From assembly GCA_000226015.1 (NCBI GenBank), contig JH154307.1, positions 1-26,053 on the forward strand: DNA of 26,053 nt, given 5' to 3'. The notes under the pieces are model-generated. The model saw nothing but the letters and a program-made list of their open reading frames with translations. It was not told the origin of the DNA and made no database searches. The translations under genes and the position numbers were made by a program. Below, one piece after another: positions 22,701-26,053 of this stretch. Numbering within the stretch: position 1 is the first letter of the stretch; each line of letters opens with the position of its first letter. The DNA is from Mnemiopsis leidyi. Its lineage: Eukaryota; Ctenophora; Tentaculata; Lobata; Bolinopsidae.

Positions 22701-24263
22701 TTTAATTTAAGTATTTTAAAACTATTTATTTAACAAGTAGAGGCCTATTAGCATACTGAGTCGGCTTCTTCGATACAATCTTCAATTCAAGAATTTTTGT
22801 GTTAATCTTTAATCTTTTTGAATTAAAAGATGTCCTTTACCAATCAAAAACGTTTTGATTAATCTGCTGTCTTGATTTAAAATCAATCATTTTCATGATT
22901 ATTGAATTCTTGAATGTTTGATAATGATTTAACAATGATTTAAATAAGATGCTTATATAGCTTATAAGCTTCTGTACAGCAATCCTGTGAAAACTCTCTT
23001 ACTTTTTGCGGAATAAGTAGATGCCTGATAAAATATATGCATGACGATCGACTGTTGGAAACTCTATAGTCTAATACTGCGTTTTGATACTCTAATATTA
23101 TGATGACTTGATGTAAAGAGGAATCTACAATGATCCACCTATAAGAGATGGTTAAAATGATGATTGACATGATGATGAGATATCCGTTCTTGATTCCTGT
23201 TTGACTTCCCGAATGCAACTGTGTGACCTGATTCCCAGCGATGACCTGTGTTTGATCACTGCATGCAGCATGTCTGCCCACCTTGTCCCAACTTCAGACC
23301 CAATATTTCTATAGCGATCCACAAAGCGCTCCAAGCTCTGAACCGTCTGGAGTCTGCGGTAAACGACCCCCGCTACAACCCCATGGTGGAGGACGAACTT
23401 GACGAGATTTGTGTAGATAGTAGACCGGGAACAGCAGACTCCCGACCCGGGACCGGGGACCGGGACAGTAGGGCGGGACTAGCCGTCCCTGCTTCCGAGG
23501 ATCAGAGTAGCAGGGACGGGCTGATTGACCCAGATACCCCTGGTACTTCTGATAGTGAGGGAAATTGGAGGGAGCGACATAACACAGTAACAGGTAATGA
23601 AGGTTGTCATGGTTATGTCACCGGTCCTATGTCACCTGGATTACCTCGTCCGTACATCACCTTAGTAGTTACATCACATTAATTGTTACCTTGTCTCCAT
23701 TTCACCTTGGTTAGATATGCTTCACATAACCTTGGTCTTCTTAAAATCGGAATTCGGACAAGAAGAAAAAGTGAAGAATTAAGATGTCGATTTTTGTCGT
23801 TTGTGATGTTAATCGTTGTCCGTGTCTTGTGTTCGGTGCTGTTTTTTTGTTTAAGAAAATCTACCTCCTTAAATAAAAGCACTCTGCTCTCTAGCAACCG
23901 CTGCTGAAATGCTAATCTAAACGAAAAAATACAAGAGTTTGCATATAAACGCATTTAAGAATTTATTGCGTAATAGTTATTTTAGCAAGCTTCCTACCGA
24001 TGAATCATGAAAAATATGCCTGCACCAAACACTTACTAATCCAAGCACCCCCTCCTCCAAAACACCATCCCTCACTAAATCCTCCTCCAGAATGCGTCTC
24101 CTGCAAGGAAGTAAAGAAGACGTGGCCCTGCCCCATCTGTTCCGGACCTCGGTACTGCAGTAAGCCTTGTTTGGACAAGGACTGGCCGGAACACCACGTC
24201 CATTGTAGAAGCAGAAGCAGGAACGCGCAGCGTGACGCCTCTGATGATCAGTCTTTCTGTTAG
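41..24263 (+). CDS. PKHD1L1: Fibrocystin-L-like receptor, 5'-partial, 48 exons, C-terminal MYND finger
   Basis: Large single-pass membrane protein of the fibrocystin-L family; the visible part is 2,429 residues. Exons: 41-233, 351-490, 662-773, 1055-1164, 1540-1728, 2003-2135, 2538-2721, 3738-3943, 4128-4316, 6324-6449, 7039-7142, 7554-7752, 7985-8211, 8398-8551, 8790-8908, 9566-9823, 10012-10161, 10392-10589, 10791-10922, 11042-11179, 11311-11392, 11587-11918, 12139-12267, 12481-12599, 12749-12910, 13178-13320, 13754-13876, 14045-14292, 14425-14595, 14822-15006, 15308-15494, 15717-15911, 16261-16393, 16555-16691, 16833-16926, 17400-17548, 17757-17912, 18037-18132, 18360-18483, 18726-18854, 19150-19254, 20463-20507, 20998-21110, 21277-21335, 21624-21736, 22037-22084, 23315-23593, 24091-24263. 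All junctions are GT-AG and all phases match, which is the main evidence that this is one intact gene. Two G8 domains, PbH1 repeats and the C-terminal ectodomain identify the family. The start codon lies upstream. Least certain are exons 42 and 46-48, which have no homology support that I know of. Confidence 0.9.
1165..1539 (+). other. Intron 4: AT-rich short repeats only
   Basis: Between about 1338 and 1435 there are repeats of ATAAATGTAAAAT-like words and TTGATATAAA. No coding or RNA signal is seen in the rest. Confidence 0.6.
1906..1989 (+). repeat. Pyrimidine-rich CACTCCTT microsatellite in intron 5
   Basis: About nine units of 8-9 bases (CACTCCTT, CACTTTTT variants) lie directly before the exon 6 acceptor at 2001-2002 and so double as a very long polypyrimidine tract. 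Confidence 0.8.
2003..9823 (+). CDS. PKHD1L1: PKHD1L1 exons 6-16: first PbH1 beta-helix block
   Basis: Residues 249-881. Right-handed parallel beta-helix repeats follow the G8 domain, as in fibrocystin-L and the related CEMIP/TMEM2 proteins. The hallmark YPIHFHMNGD lies in exon 7, and the next turns (GCAIHHTFNRAVTVHG, then LLVKDNVAFNNLGHAFFLED) lie in exon 8. Exon 9 continues with THFGFWFNMPEHPGG. Exons 12-16 complete the helix and the linker to the second G8, ending with a Pro-rich stretch before exon 17. Exons 9 and 10 are separated by the 2-kb intron that hosts the antisense gene. Related PbH1 folds bind or cleave polysaccharides; no enzymatic activity can be read from the sequence. Confidence 0.88.
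2136..2537 (+). other. Intron 6, no feature beyond one short duplication
   Basis: About 400 bases of AT-rich intron. GATTCTAATTTGTGA occurs twice in tandem near 2378-2405. Nothing else is recognised. Confidence 0.6.
2714..3239 (+). repeat. 65-bp minisatellite carrying eight copies of the exon 7 donor site
   Basis: TACGTCAAGTAAGATG begins at 2714 (the real exon 7 end and donor) and recurs at 2785, 2850, 2915, 2980, 3045, 3110 and 3175. The period is exactly 65 bp after a first step of 71. Each unit holds the last exon bases plus a perfect GTAAGA donor. If any later donor were used, TAA would follow at once in frame. Confidence 0.92.
3511..3708 (+). repeat. 20-bp GC-rich minisatellite in intron 7
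   Basis: Ten units of CGGCGCGCAATGGGTCCTGT with variants (CGGAAGAC..., AAAACGCAATAG...). Variant types recur in order, so there is a higher-order period of about 99 bp. It opens long antisense reading frames of PTGPIARRQD type, which are repeat artefacts. Confidence 0.9.
4647..4652 (-). terminator. Poly(A) signal of nested gene
   Basis: AATAAA on the minus strand, about 96 bases past the nested gene's stop codon. It also matters for the host gene: on the plus strand it is not a signal, so host transcription can pass. Confidence 0.55.
4748..5733 (-). CDS. Nested antisense gene: secreted protein, family not recognised
   Basis: Two exons on the minus strand, wholly inside intron 9 of the large gene: 5374-5733 (120 codons) and 4748-5206 (152 codons plus TGA), joined in phase 0 by a 167-bp GT-AG intron with a long T-rich tract before its acceptor. 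The 272-residue product begins MNLVLLLVCFLYAAELARSG, a signal peptide, and has no other membrane segment. The mature protein has a single Cys, aromatic-rich strands (WYLGMNL, DVFIGTYLDAL, DAVKVFRFKG) and a Gly/Asn-rich second exon (SVGGDLAFNWAYGNNGAR). I do not recognise the family. Its codon use and GC content resemble the host gene, so it looks like a functional resident gene. A poly(A) signal and a TATA-like run flank it. Confidence 0.82.
5774..5785 (-). promoter_or_regulatory. TATA-like run upstream of nested gene
   Basis: On the minus strand this reads as an alternating AT run of 12 bases about 41-52 bases upstream of the nested gene's ATG at 5733. The spacing would allow a TATA-driven start with a very short leader. 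Such runs are common in AT-rich introns, so this is only a candidate. Confidence 0.3.
6575..7020 (+). repeat. Degenerate AGTAACGACCCCT array with higher-order repeat, intron 10
   Basis: Units of 14-16 bases built on AGTAAC(A/G)ACCCCT. Larger units start at the CGACCCAT(A/G)ATAA word at 6756, 6876 and 6968, giving steps of 120 and 92. AGTAACAAGTTGTTACT inside is a near-perfect palindrome. Confidence 0.85.
7118..7287 (+). repeat. 85-bp tandem duplication of exon 11 end and donor
   Basis: TACTTTTGAGGAGGGAAACA with the following donor and intron start occurs at 7118 and again at 7203. The first copy is the true exon end (donor 7143-7144). Using the second would read into TAG two codons past the first exon end. 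Confidence 0.9.
7288..7553 (+). other. Rest of intron 11, GTTAC/AGTAAC words
   Basis: Degenerate repeats of TTACTTACTAAGT and TAACTAAGTTA up to about 7390, then plain AT-rich sequence to the acceptor at 7552-7553. Confidence 0.6.
7763..7919 (+). repeat. 81-bp tandem duplication in intron 12
   Basis: GATAACGGTTATTTTGTCGG starts at 7763 and 7844, with a few differences further on. It begins ten bases inside the intron, so it spares the donor. Confidence 0.88.
8233..8360 (+). repeat. 29-bp CACGTG minisatellite in intron 13
   Basis: Four good units of CACGTGCTATCTGACGTGAC plus CCTGTAGAA and one decayed unit. Each holds a palindromic CACGTG E-box and a TGACGTGA CRE-like word, giving a dense cluster of bHLH/bZIP-type sites. 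Confidence 0.88.
9074..9548 (+). repeat. 20-bp AT-rich minisatellite in intron 15
   Basis: About 23 units of TGTAATATTGTTTATTTACC with single-base variants (GTAGTATT, GTACTATT, TATTTATT). It fills most of the intron before the exon 16 acceptor at 9564-9565. Confidence 0.92.
10012..11392 (+). CDS. PKHD1L1: PKHD1L1 exons 17-21: second G8 domain
   Basis: Residues 882-1115. A second G8 copy opens with KRWSVSSDWM, then GILPKAGDDVEIPSSWWMIY, then ITVYGVLEFSNEVDTLLGAN and VVIGGKLVVGW, and ends with KVGDEIAIASTSF and an IEGVMDP strand. Two G8 domains, each followed by a PbH1 block, is the diagnostic layout of fibrocystin-L. Exon 18 begins inside the downstream copy of a 47-bp tandem duplication; only the acceptor at 10390-10391 keeps the frame open. 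Confidence 0.9.
10331..10424 (+). repeat. 47-bp tandem duplication of exon 18 acceptor and start
   Basis: AAAACCTATCCCAGATAACG starts at 10331 and 10378; the two 47-base copies differ at one base. The first AG (10343-10344) would add 16 codons and then TAA, so the second AG (10390-10391) is the productive one. Confidence 0.9.
11587..13876 (+). CDS. PKHD1L1: PKHD1L1 exons 22-27: second PbH1 block
   Basis: Residues 1115-1451. The beta-helix pattern is visible as AVDVSHNHAIGIIGSHNVEV, then GNVVYHSRGSGILSNSEN, then a turn in exon 23 (TEIVGNTIIY), with further turns in exons 24-26 such as NNVAHSCLWGIFVRK and SLVVQDCVLADNG. Exon 22 starts after the AG at 11585-11586, which is the phase-compatible choice (G plus CC makes the Ala of ADTTLYGG). 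Introns 26 and 32, flanking this region and the next, carry tandem repeats. Confidence 0.87.
13505..13741 (+). repeat. AAGTTACTAAGTAACC array in intron 26
   Basis: About fifteen degenerate 15-16-base units built on the near-palindrome GTTACTAAGTAAC, just before the exon 27 acceptor. The word is shared with introns 10 and 11. Confidence 0.82.
14045..15911 (+). CDS. PKHD1L1: PKHD1L1 exons 28-32: conserved C-terminal ectodomain
   Basis: Residues 1451-1779. This is the most family-specific part. CDAKKKILITDLDGTTLG in exon 28 matches the fibrocystin-L 'TDLDG' signature. GMGDYRIP follows in exon 29. Exon 30 has MLVIESMDGDTELRRLSPLA and the DHGWCGG motif completed across the junction by YTCQQR of exon 31. 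Exon 29 is joined from the AG at 14423-14424; the nearer AG at 14409-14410 (just before AACATATCC) would put a TGA in frame after nine codons, so it was not chosen. Even Cys spacing suggests extracellular disulfides. Confidence 0.9.
15007..15307 (+). other. Intron 30, nothing recognised
   Basis: Ordinary AT-rich intron of 301 bases with no repeats or coding signs. Confidence 0.6.
16023..16185 (+). repeat. Palindromic TGTACA/GTAC tract in intron 32
   Basis: A run of TGTACAATGTACACTGTACA-like words. Because TGTACA and GTAC are self-complementary, the tract can fold back over much of its length on either strand. Confidence 0.88.
16261..17548 (+). CDS. PKHD1L1: PKHD1L1 exons 33-36: module with dibasic R-R-K-R/S site
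   Basis: Residues 1780-1950. Exon 33 encodes an alpha/beta segment with LAALLGVPKEKIKIAKIV, which resembles the fold region preceding the membrane in fibrocystins. Exon 34 begins with G-R-R-K-R-S; the RRKR codons are at 16557-16568 (residues 1825-1828). This matches the R-X-K/R-R consensus of furin-type proprotein convertases, and cleavage would fall before S1829. Exons 34-36 continue with charged, Glu/Lys/Ala-rich sequence, some of it likely helical (exon 36). Processing here is inferred, not shown. Confidence 0.75.
16949..17155 (+). repeat. Array of ten acceptor-like ACAGTTTTTCTATTTTAGC units in intron 35
   Basis: Ten units of 19-23 bases; nine end in a pyrimidine tract followed by TTTTAG, that is, a good 3' splice-site look-alike. 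The true exon 36 acceptor is 244 bases further on (17398-17399). The rest of the intron, 17156-17399, is plain. Confidence 0.9.
17757..18132 (+). CDS. PKHD1L1: PKHD1L1 exons 37-38: beta-sandwich-like segment
   Basis: Residues 1951-2034. The pattern KWRASVELLEGPKNGRILGT, then QVTFANGYGNLTDIRVSRKG and QYKFKVAVTYPEK, alternates hydrophobic residues and turns. It looks like an immunoglobulin-like beta-sandwich repeat of the kind found in fibrocystins. Both exons start and end in phase 0, so they form a removable in-frame cassette. I cannot assign a named domain with confidence. Confidence 0.65.
18360..19254 (+). CDS. PKHD1L1: PKHD1L1 exons 39-41: membrane-proximal SEA domain
   Basis: Residues 2035-2154. 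SEA domains sit next to the membrane and many self-cleave between Gly and Ser of a G-S-x-x-V motif. Here VVLKFDGDYDEI is followed by a helix (FTTYMKSLLKKRFPNY), a strand ending HYKGSVTVETTVS, another helix in exon 41 and FSIEFNGR. The candidate scissile bond is G2102-S2103, codons 18803-18808. SEA domains are short (about 120 residues) and this fits. Homology by sequence alone is weak for SEA, so the call rests on the motif, length and position. Confidence 0.7.
19255..20462 (+). other. Intron 41, 1.2 kb, possible decayed coding patch
   Basis: Mostly AT-rich. About 19630-19930 is less AT-rich; on the minus strand 19783-19929 is open for about 48 codons with protein-like composition (for example FHLLQLDLLERVQLHRWASE), then carries stops. 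It might be a decayed insertion. No splice-compatible exon was found there. Confidence 0.35.
20463..20507 (+). CDS. PKHD1L1: PKHD1L1 exon 42: 45-bp microexon with CPEC pair
   Basis: Adds VCPECGETPEKEDPD between the SEA domain and the transmembrane helix. The acceptor AG is at 20461-20462 after a reasonable pyrimidine tract, and the donor is GTAATT. It is 45 bases with phase 1 at both ends, so skipping it keeps the frame. The C-P-E-C pair could make a local disulfide or zinc contact. I rely on splice sites and phase only. Confidence 0.55.
20890..20982 (+). repeat. 31-bp tandem repeat in intron 42
   Basis: Three units of CCACACTGCTATAATGCTAC plus ACATTAACACG, the first partial, at 20890, 20921 and 20952, close to the acceptor of the transmembrane exon. 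The remainder of this intron (20508-20889) shows nothing. Confidence 0.85.
20998..21110 (+). CDS. PKHD1L1: PKHD1L1 exon 43: transmembrane helix
   Basis: Residues 2169-2206. A Gly/Ser linker (EGSGGSNT) leads into a hydrophobic helix of about 24 residues, A2177-Y2200, starting AAIVVPIVIVVLLAG, followed directly by the stop-transfer cluster YYKKKQNR. This fixes the type I topology: everything upstream is extracellular and the following residues are cytosolic. Gly/Ala residues in the second half of the helix resemble packing motifs. Confidence 0.92.
21277..23593 (+). CDS. PKHD1L1: PKHD1L1 exons 44-47: cytosolic tail, basic and low-complexity
   Basis: Residues 2207-2372. Exons 44-45 are polar (SKVKNVDSDPTLT, then RPKEGSNIYSNHAVNVDV). 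Exon 46 is basic, ARRSESLKNLRRRS, a plausible bipartite nuclear-localisation or 14-3-3/kinase motif. Exon 47 starts with a helical stretch (HKALQALNRLESAVNDPRY), then acidic VEDELDEI, then D-S-R-x-G repeats and Ser/Asp-rich sequence typical of disorder. Exon 47 is joined at the AG 23313-23314; the AG at 23306-23307 (ACTTCAG) would put TAG in frame within six codons. No known tail of this family looks like this, to my knowledge. Confidence 0.65.
21318..21422 (+). repeat. 53-bp tandem duplication of exon 44 end and donor
   Basis: CAGTGATCCGACCCTCACGT begins the first copy (21318-21370); the second (21371-21422) has CAGTGATCAGCCCTCACGTA. Both have a GTAAGT donor. Reading past the first donor gives CTC ACG TAA, a stop right after the juxtamembrane residues. 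Confidence 0.9.
22085..23314 (+). other. Intron 46, 1.2 kb, nothing recognised
   Basis: AT-rich with scattered GATT/AATC inverted words near 22800-22920. No exon, RNA gene or repeat array was found. Confidence 0.55.
23594..24090 (+). other. Intron 47, with alternative in-frame acceptor at 24044-24045
   Basis: Otherwise featureless. AG at 24044-24045 would add 45 bases (15 codons, Pro-rich: APPPPKHHPSLNPPP) in frame before the MYND finger. The nearer AG at 24089-24090 has the better pyrimidine tract. Confidence 0.5.
24091..24263 (+). CDS. PKHD1L1: PKHD1L1 exon 48: MYND-type zinc finger and stop
   Basis: The last exon starts after TCCTCCTCCAG and ends at TAG 24261-24263. Residues 2374-2411 (bases 24093-24206) show C-x2-C, then C-x2-C, then Y-C-x3-C-x7-H-x3-C, that is all eight metal ligands of the MYND consensus plus the conserved Tyr and Trp (PRYCSKPC, then DKDWPEHH). 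MYND fingers are protein-interaction modules (for example in DEAF1, ZMYND and RUNX1T1 proteins) that bind short Pro-Leu motifs. The finger is followed by a Ser/Arg-rich tail of 18 residues. Phase 1 on both sides (G plus AA) joins it in frame to exon 47. Confidence 0.72.
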
Positions 24264-24591
24264 GGAGGCGACGTGACTGAAACTGCTCATATGTGTAGTT
24301 CAAAACTTTTAGAAGAGATGATTTTATGATCAGTTTGCGTCAGTGTTCGTATCGATTTTTATAAACATATTATGTAAATAGAGATGTAGATATTGGTTGA
24401 GTTCATTCCACGGCCCTTGCTTTATAGACTCTTTACAGTTTGTAGATTATTACGCGTTATTAAGTATTTTTATTCAGTATTGATTTGATCATGCAACTTA
24501 AGCAGTTAATTTCCAGAATTAAGTATGCAACCGCTGATTTTGATATTGATTATCAGTCAAACTATAATTTTGTTTTGAGGCAAAAATTTGA

Positions 24592-24597
24592 AATAAA
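24592..24597 (+). terminator. Poly(A) signal of PKHD1L1-like gene
   Basis: Canonical AATAAA 329 bases after the stop codon, in AT-rich sequence with no further coding signs. This gives a 3' UTR of about 24264-24615. Confidence 0.6.
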
Positions 24598-24615
24598 ATT
24601 AATCCAGAACTGATG

Positions 24616-25060
24616 ATTATTGCCTGCATTTCCTACAAATTTCAAACATGAACTAGTGATGATAAGTAAATGATATTTGAATTTTACAATACTATTAATT
24701 ATTTGATATTTCGATTCAGATTATGTTTATTCAGACTATCAACCAAAGCCTTTTATCGTTTAGTATGACCAACTATAATTTTAACTGTTGACATAGTTAT
24801 TATTTAAGCAATATCGTTTGATTTTTTTGCCATATAGACTATAGAAATTATCGAATAACTTCAAAATGAGATATAATTATATGGTAAGCAGCATCAATTT
24901 AAAACCTGTTATTTTGTTAGTTTAACTTTACCATTATTTGTAGATTTGCTGATTTAGTAATATGGTGAGTTTTATTTGTTGTCTCACTTACAGTTACAAG
25001 TACAACCCCAGCAAGCATTGCTTGACGAGATTATATCCGTCTACTGTTCTAACGAAACCA
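24616..25060 (+). other. AT-rich flank past the poly(A) site
   Basis: No coding or repeat signal seen. Confidence 0.55.
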
Positions 25061-25063
25061 TCA

Positions 25064-25757
25064 GCTTTGAGCTGCGAGAGTCGGGTATCACCGCGACATA
25101 ACCAATAACAATGCCGTCCACGAAGCCAACTCAAAGTTAAGGAGTTTAAACTTATAGTTATTCTCGGCTTCTCCAGACATTTTATTCTCGGCTTCGAATG
25201 AGGGTCGGACAAAGTCAGACAAGGTTTATATATTTGCATTTTATTTTCTATATTCGCTACGAATGAGGGTCGGACAAAGTCAGACAAGATTACAATTGGG
25301 CTGGATCATCCATATAAATACCTGATACCTAAACATGAAATAATGAAATAATGAAGACAATTCTATTTGATTGTGGTATAGAACTTTGCGGGGTAGATGT
25401 ACCAAGGTTGCAGTTTTGACTCAGTGAACAATTTGATGCTACCGAGGTACGTCGTTGGTTGATTCCCTGTACTGTCGTGGACCGATCACGCATTTTATCC
25501 CAGATCCCTGGCGTAACAGATTCTAGACCGATCTCCCTTTATACGAGACGATATAATGATATAGAAATCTCATGCTCACAACGTGTTTACAAAACAAGTG
25601 TTTACATAACAACTACAAGTTCAGATTTGAGCCGCGAGAATCAGATGTATCCGCGACAAGGCATCGCCCAAGGCCAAAGAAATATCGCCCATTGGCCATA
25701 GTCTGTAGCTGTTTTCCTTATAGTTATAGTTATCTGACTTTCTGACTTTGTCCGACC
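25064..25757 (+). repeat. Mosaic of direct and inverted repeats, degenerate mobile-element remnant
   Basis: GAATGAGGGTCGGACAAAGT and the following CAGACAAG occur at 25196 and 25261. The reverse complement of GGTCGGACAAAGTCAGA (25203-25219) is at 25741-25757. A second direct pair, TTTGAGC(T/C)GCGAGA with a nearby CCGCGACA, sits at 25064-25103 and 25624-25661. No transposase frame was found, so a non-autonomous or decayed element is the best guess. Confidence 0.55.
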
Positions 25758-25812
25758 GTCATATGAAGCGAACAGATTTTACGAATCGAAGTTCTGGAAG
25801 GTTCGCGTCCCG

Positions 25813-26030
25813 TATTATAGCGCTGGCAAGCGCGACCGGGGAAAAAACTCCGCCCCCCTTGCCAGGGCCCAACAAAGGCCCCTTTGCCTAGGCCAAGGAG
25901 GGGCCGAAGGCCCCGACGCAGGCCCGTTGCCGGAGGAGGGGGCCGAAGGCCCCCGACGACTCGGCCGAACAAGCGCCCCTCTCGGAAAAAGTTTTCAACG
26001 AAAGTTGAAAAACTTGCCAGCGCTATTATA
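25813..26030 (+). mobile_element. GC-rich 218-bp element with terminal inverted repeats (MITE-like)
   Basis: TATTATAGCGCTGGCAAG at 25813-25830 is matched in reverse complement at 26013-26030 (17 of 18 bases). The interior is very GC-rich, unlike its surroundings, and holds two copies of GGGGCCGAAGGCCCC (25899 and 25938) and a near-perfect hairpin TTTTCAAC-GAAA-GTTGAAAA near 25992-26011. No coding capacity. I see no clear target-site duplication. Confidence 0.6.
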
Positions 26031-26053
26031 CACGATTACGCAAAACTCAAAAC

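Noticed and set aside
23248-23314. Start codon for a separate gene at 23248 leading into exon 47
   Set aside because: The frame is open from that ATG, but exon 46 joins exon 47 in phase at 23315 and the upstream stretch (CMQHVCPPCPNF) looks like translated intron. It is not fully excluded, so exon 47 confidence is kept moderate.
25459-25972. Short frames of 80 codons on both strands in the 3' flank
   Set aside because: They lie in repeats and GC-rich element sequence, with compositions (Arg/Gly/Pro runs) explained by the DNA repeats.
1-26053. tRNA or rRNA genes
   Set aside because: No cloverleaf-compatible arms with GTTCGA-type box B and box A spacing, and no rRNA-like segments, were noticed by eye; a covariance-model scan was not possible.

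Overview
This window is animal nuclear DNA. It is AT-rich, with coding blocks of about 45-330 bp separated by GT-AG introns, many of which are filled with minisatellites. I cannot name the species. The intron-dense, repeat-rich invertebrate-style gene and the lack of vertebrate-type interspersed repeats fit a non-vertebrate metazoan, but that is inference.

One large plus-strand gene covers almost everything from 41 to 24263. By following splice sites and reading phase by hand I get 48 exons, 7,290 coding bases and 2,430 codons including the stop, with every phase compatible and no internal stop or frameshift. The 5' part (start codon, signal peptide and probably IPT/TIG repeats) lies upstream of the window. 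The product is a fibrocystin-L (PKHD1L1)-type protein. Its order is a G8 domain (exons 1-5), right-handed parallel beta-helix PbH1 repeats (exons 6-16), a second G8 (17-21), more PbH1 (22-27), the conserved fibrocystin-L C-terminal ectodomain (28-32), a module with an R-R-K-R/S convertase-type site (33-36), a beta-rich segment (37-38), a SEA domain with a G-S cleavage motif (39-41), a 15-codon Cys-pair microexon (42), a transmembrane helix (43) and a cytosolic tail of about 230 residues. That tail ends in a complete MYND zinc finger (48). The MYND tail is the main surprise: as I know it, vertebrate fibrocystin-L ends soon after the membrane. Together with the possible convertase site, the SEA site and basic clusters, it suggests a Notch-like cleavable receptor whose tail could act inside the cell.

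A second, small gene is nested on the minus strand inside the 2-kb intron 9 (4748-5733). It has two exons and encodes a secreted-looking protein of 272 residues whose family I do not recognise.

The introns carry at least a dozen tandem arrays. At five exon boundaries the tandem duplication includes the splice site itself. After the gene (24264-26053) come a 3' UTR with a poly(A) signal, a patchwork of degenerate direct and inverted repeats, and a GC-rich element of about 218 bp bounded by inverted repeats. Residue numbers below count from the first visible codon at base 41.
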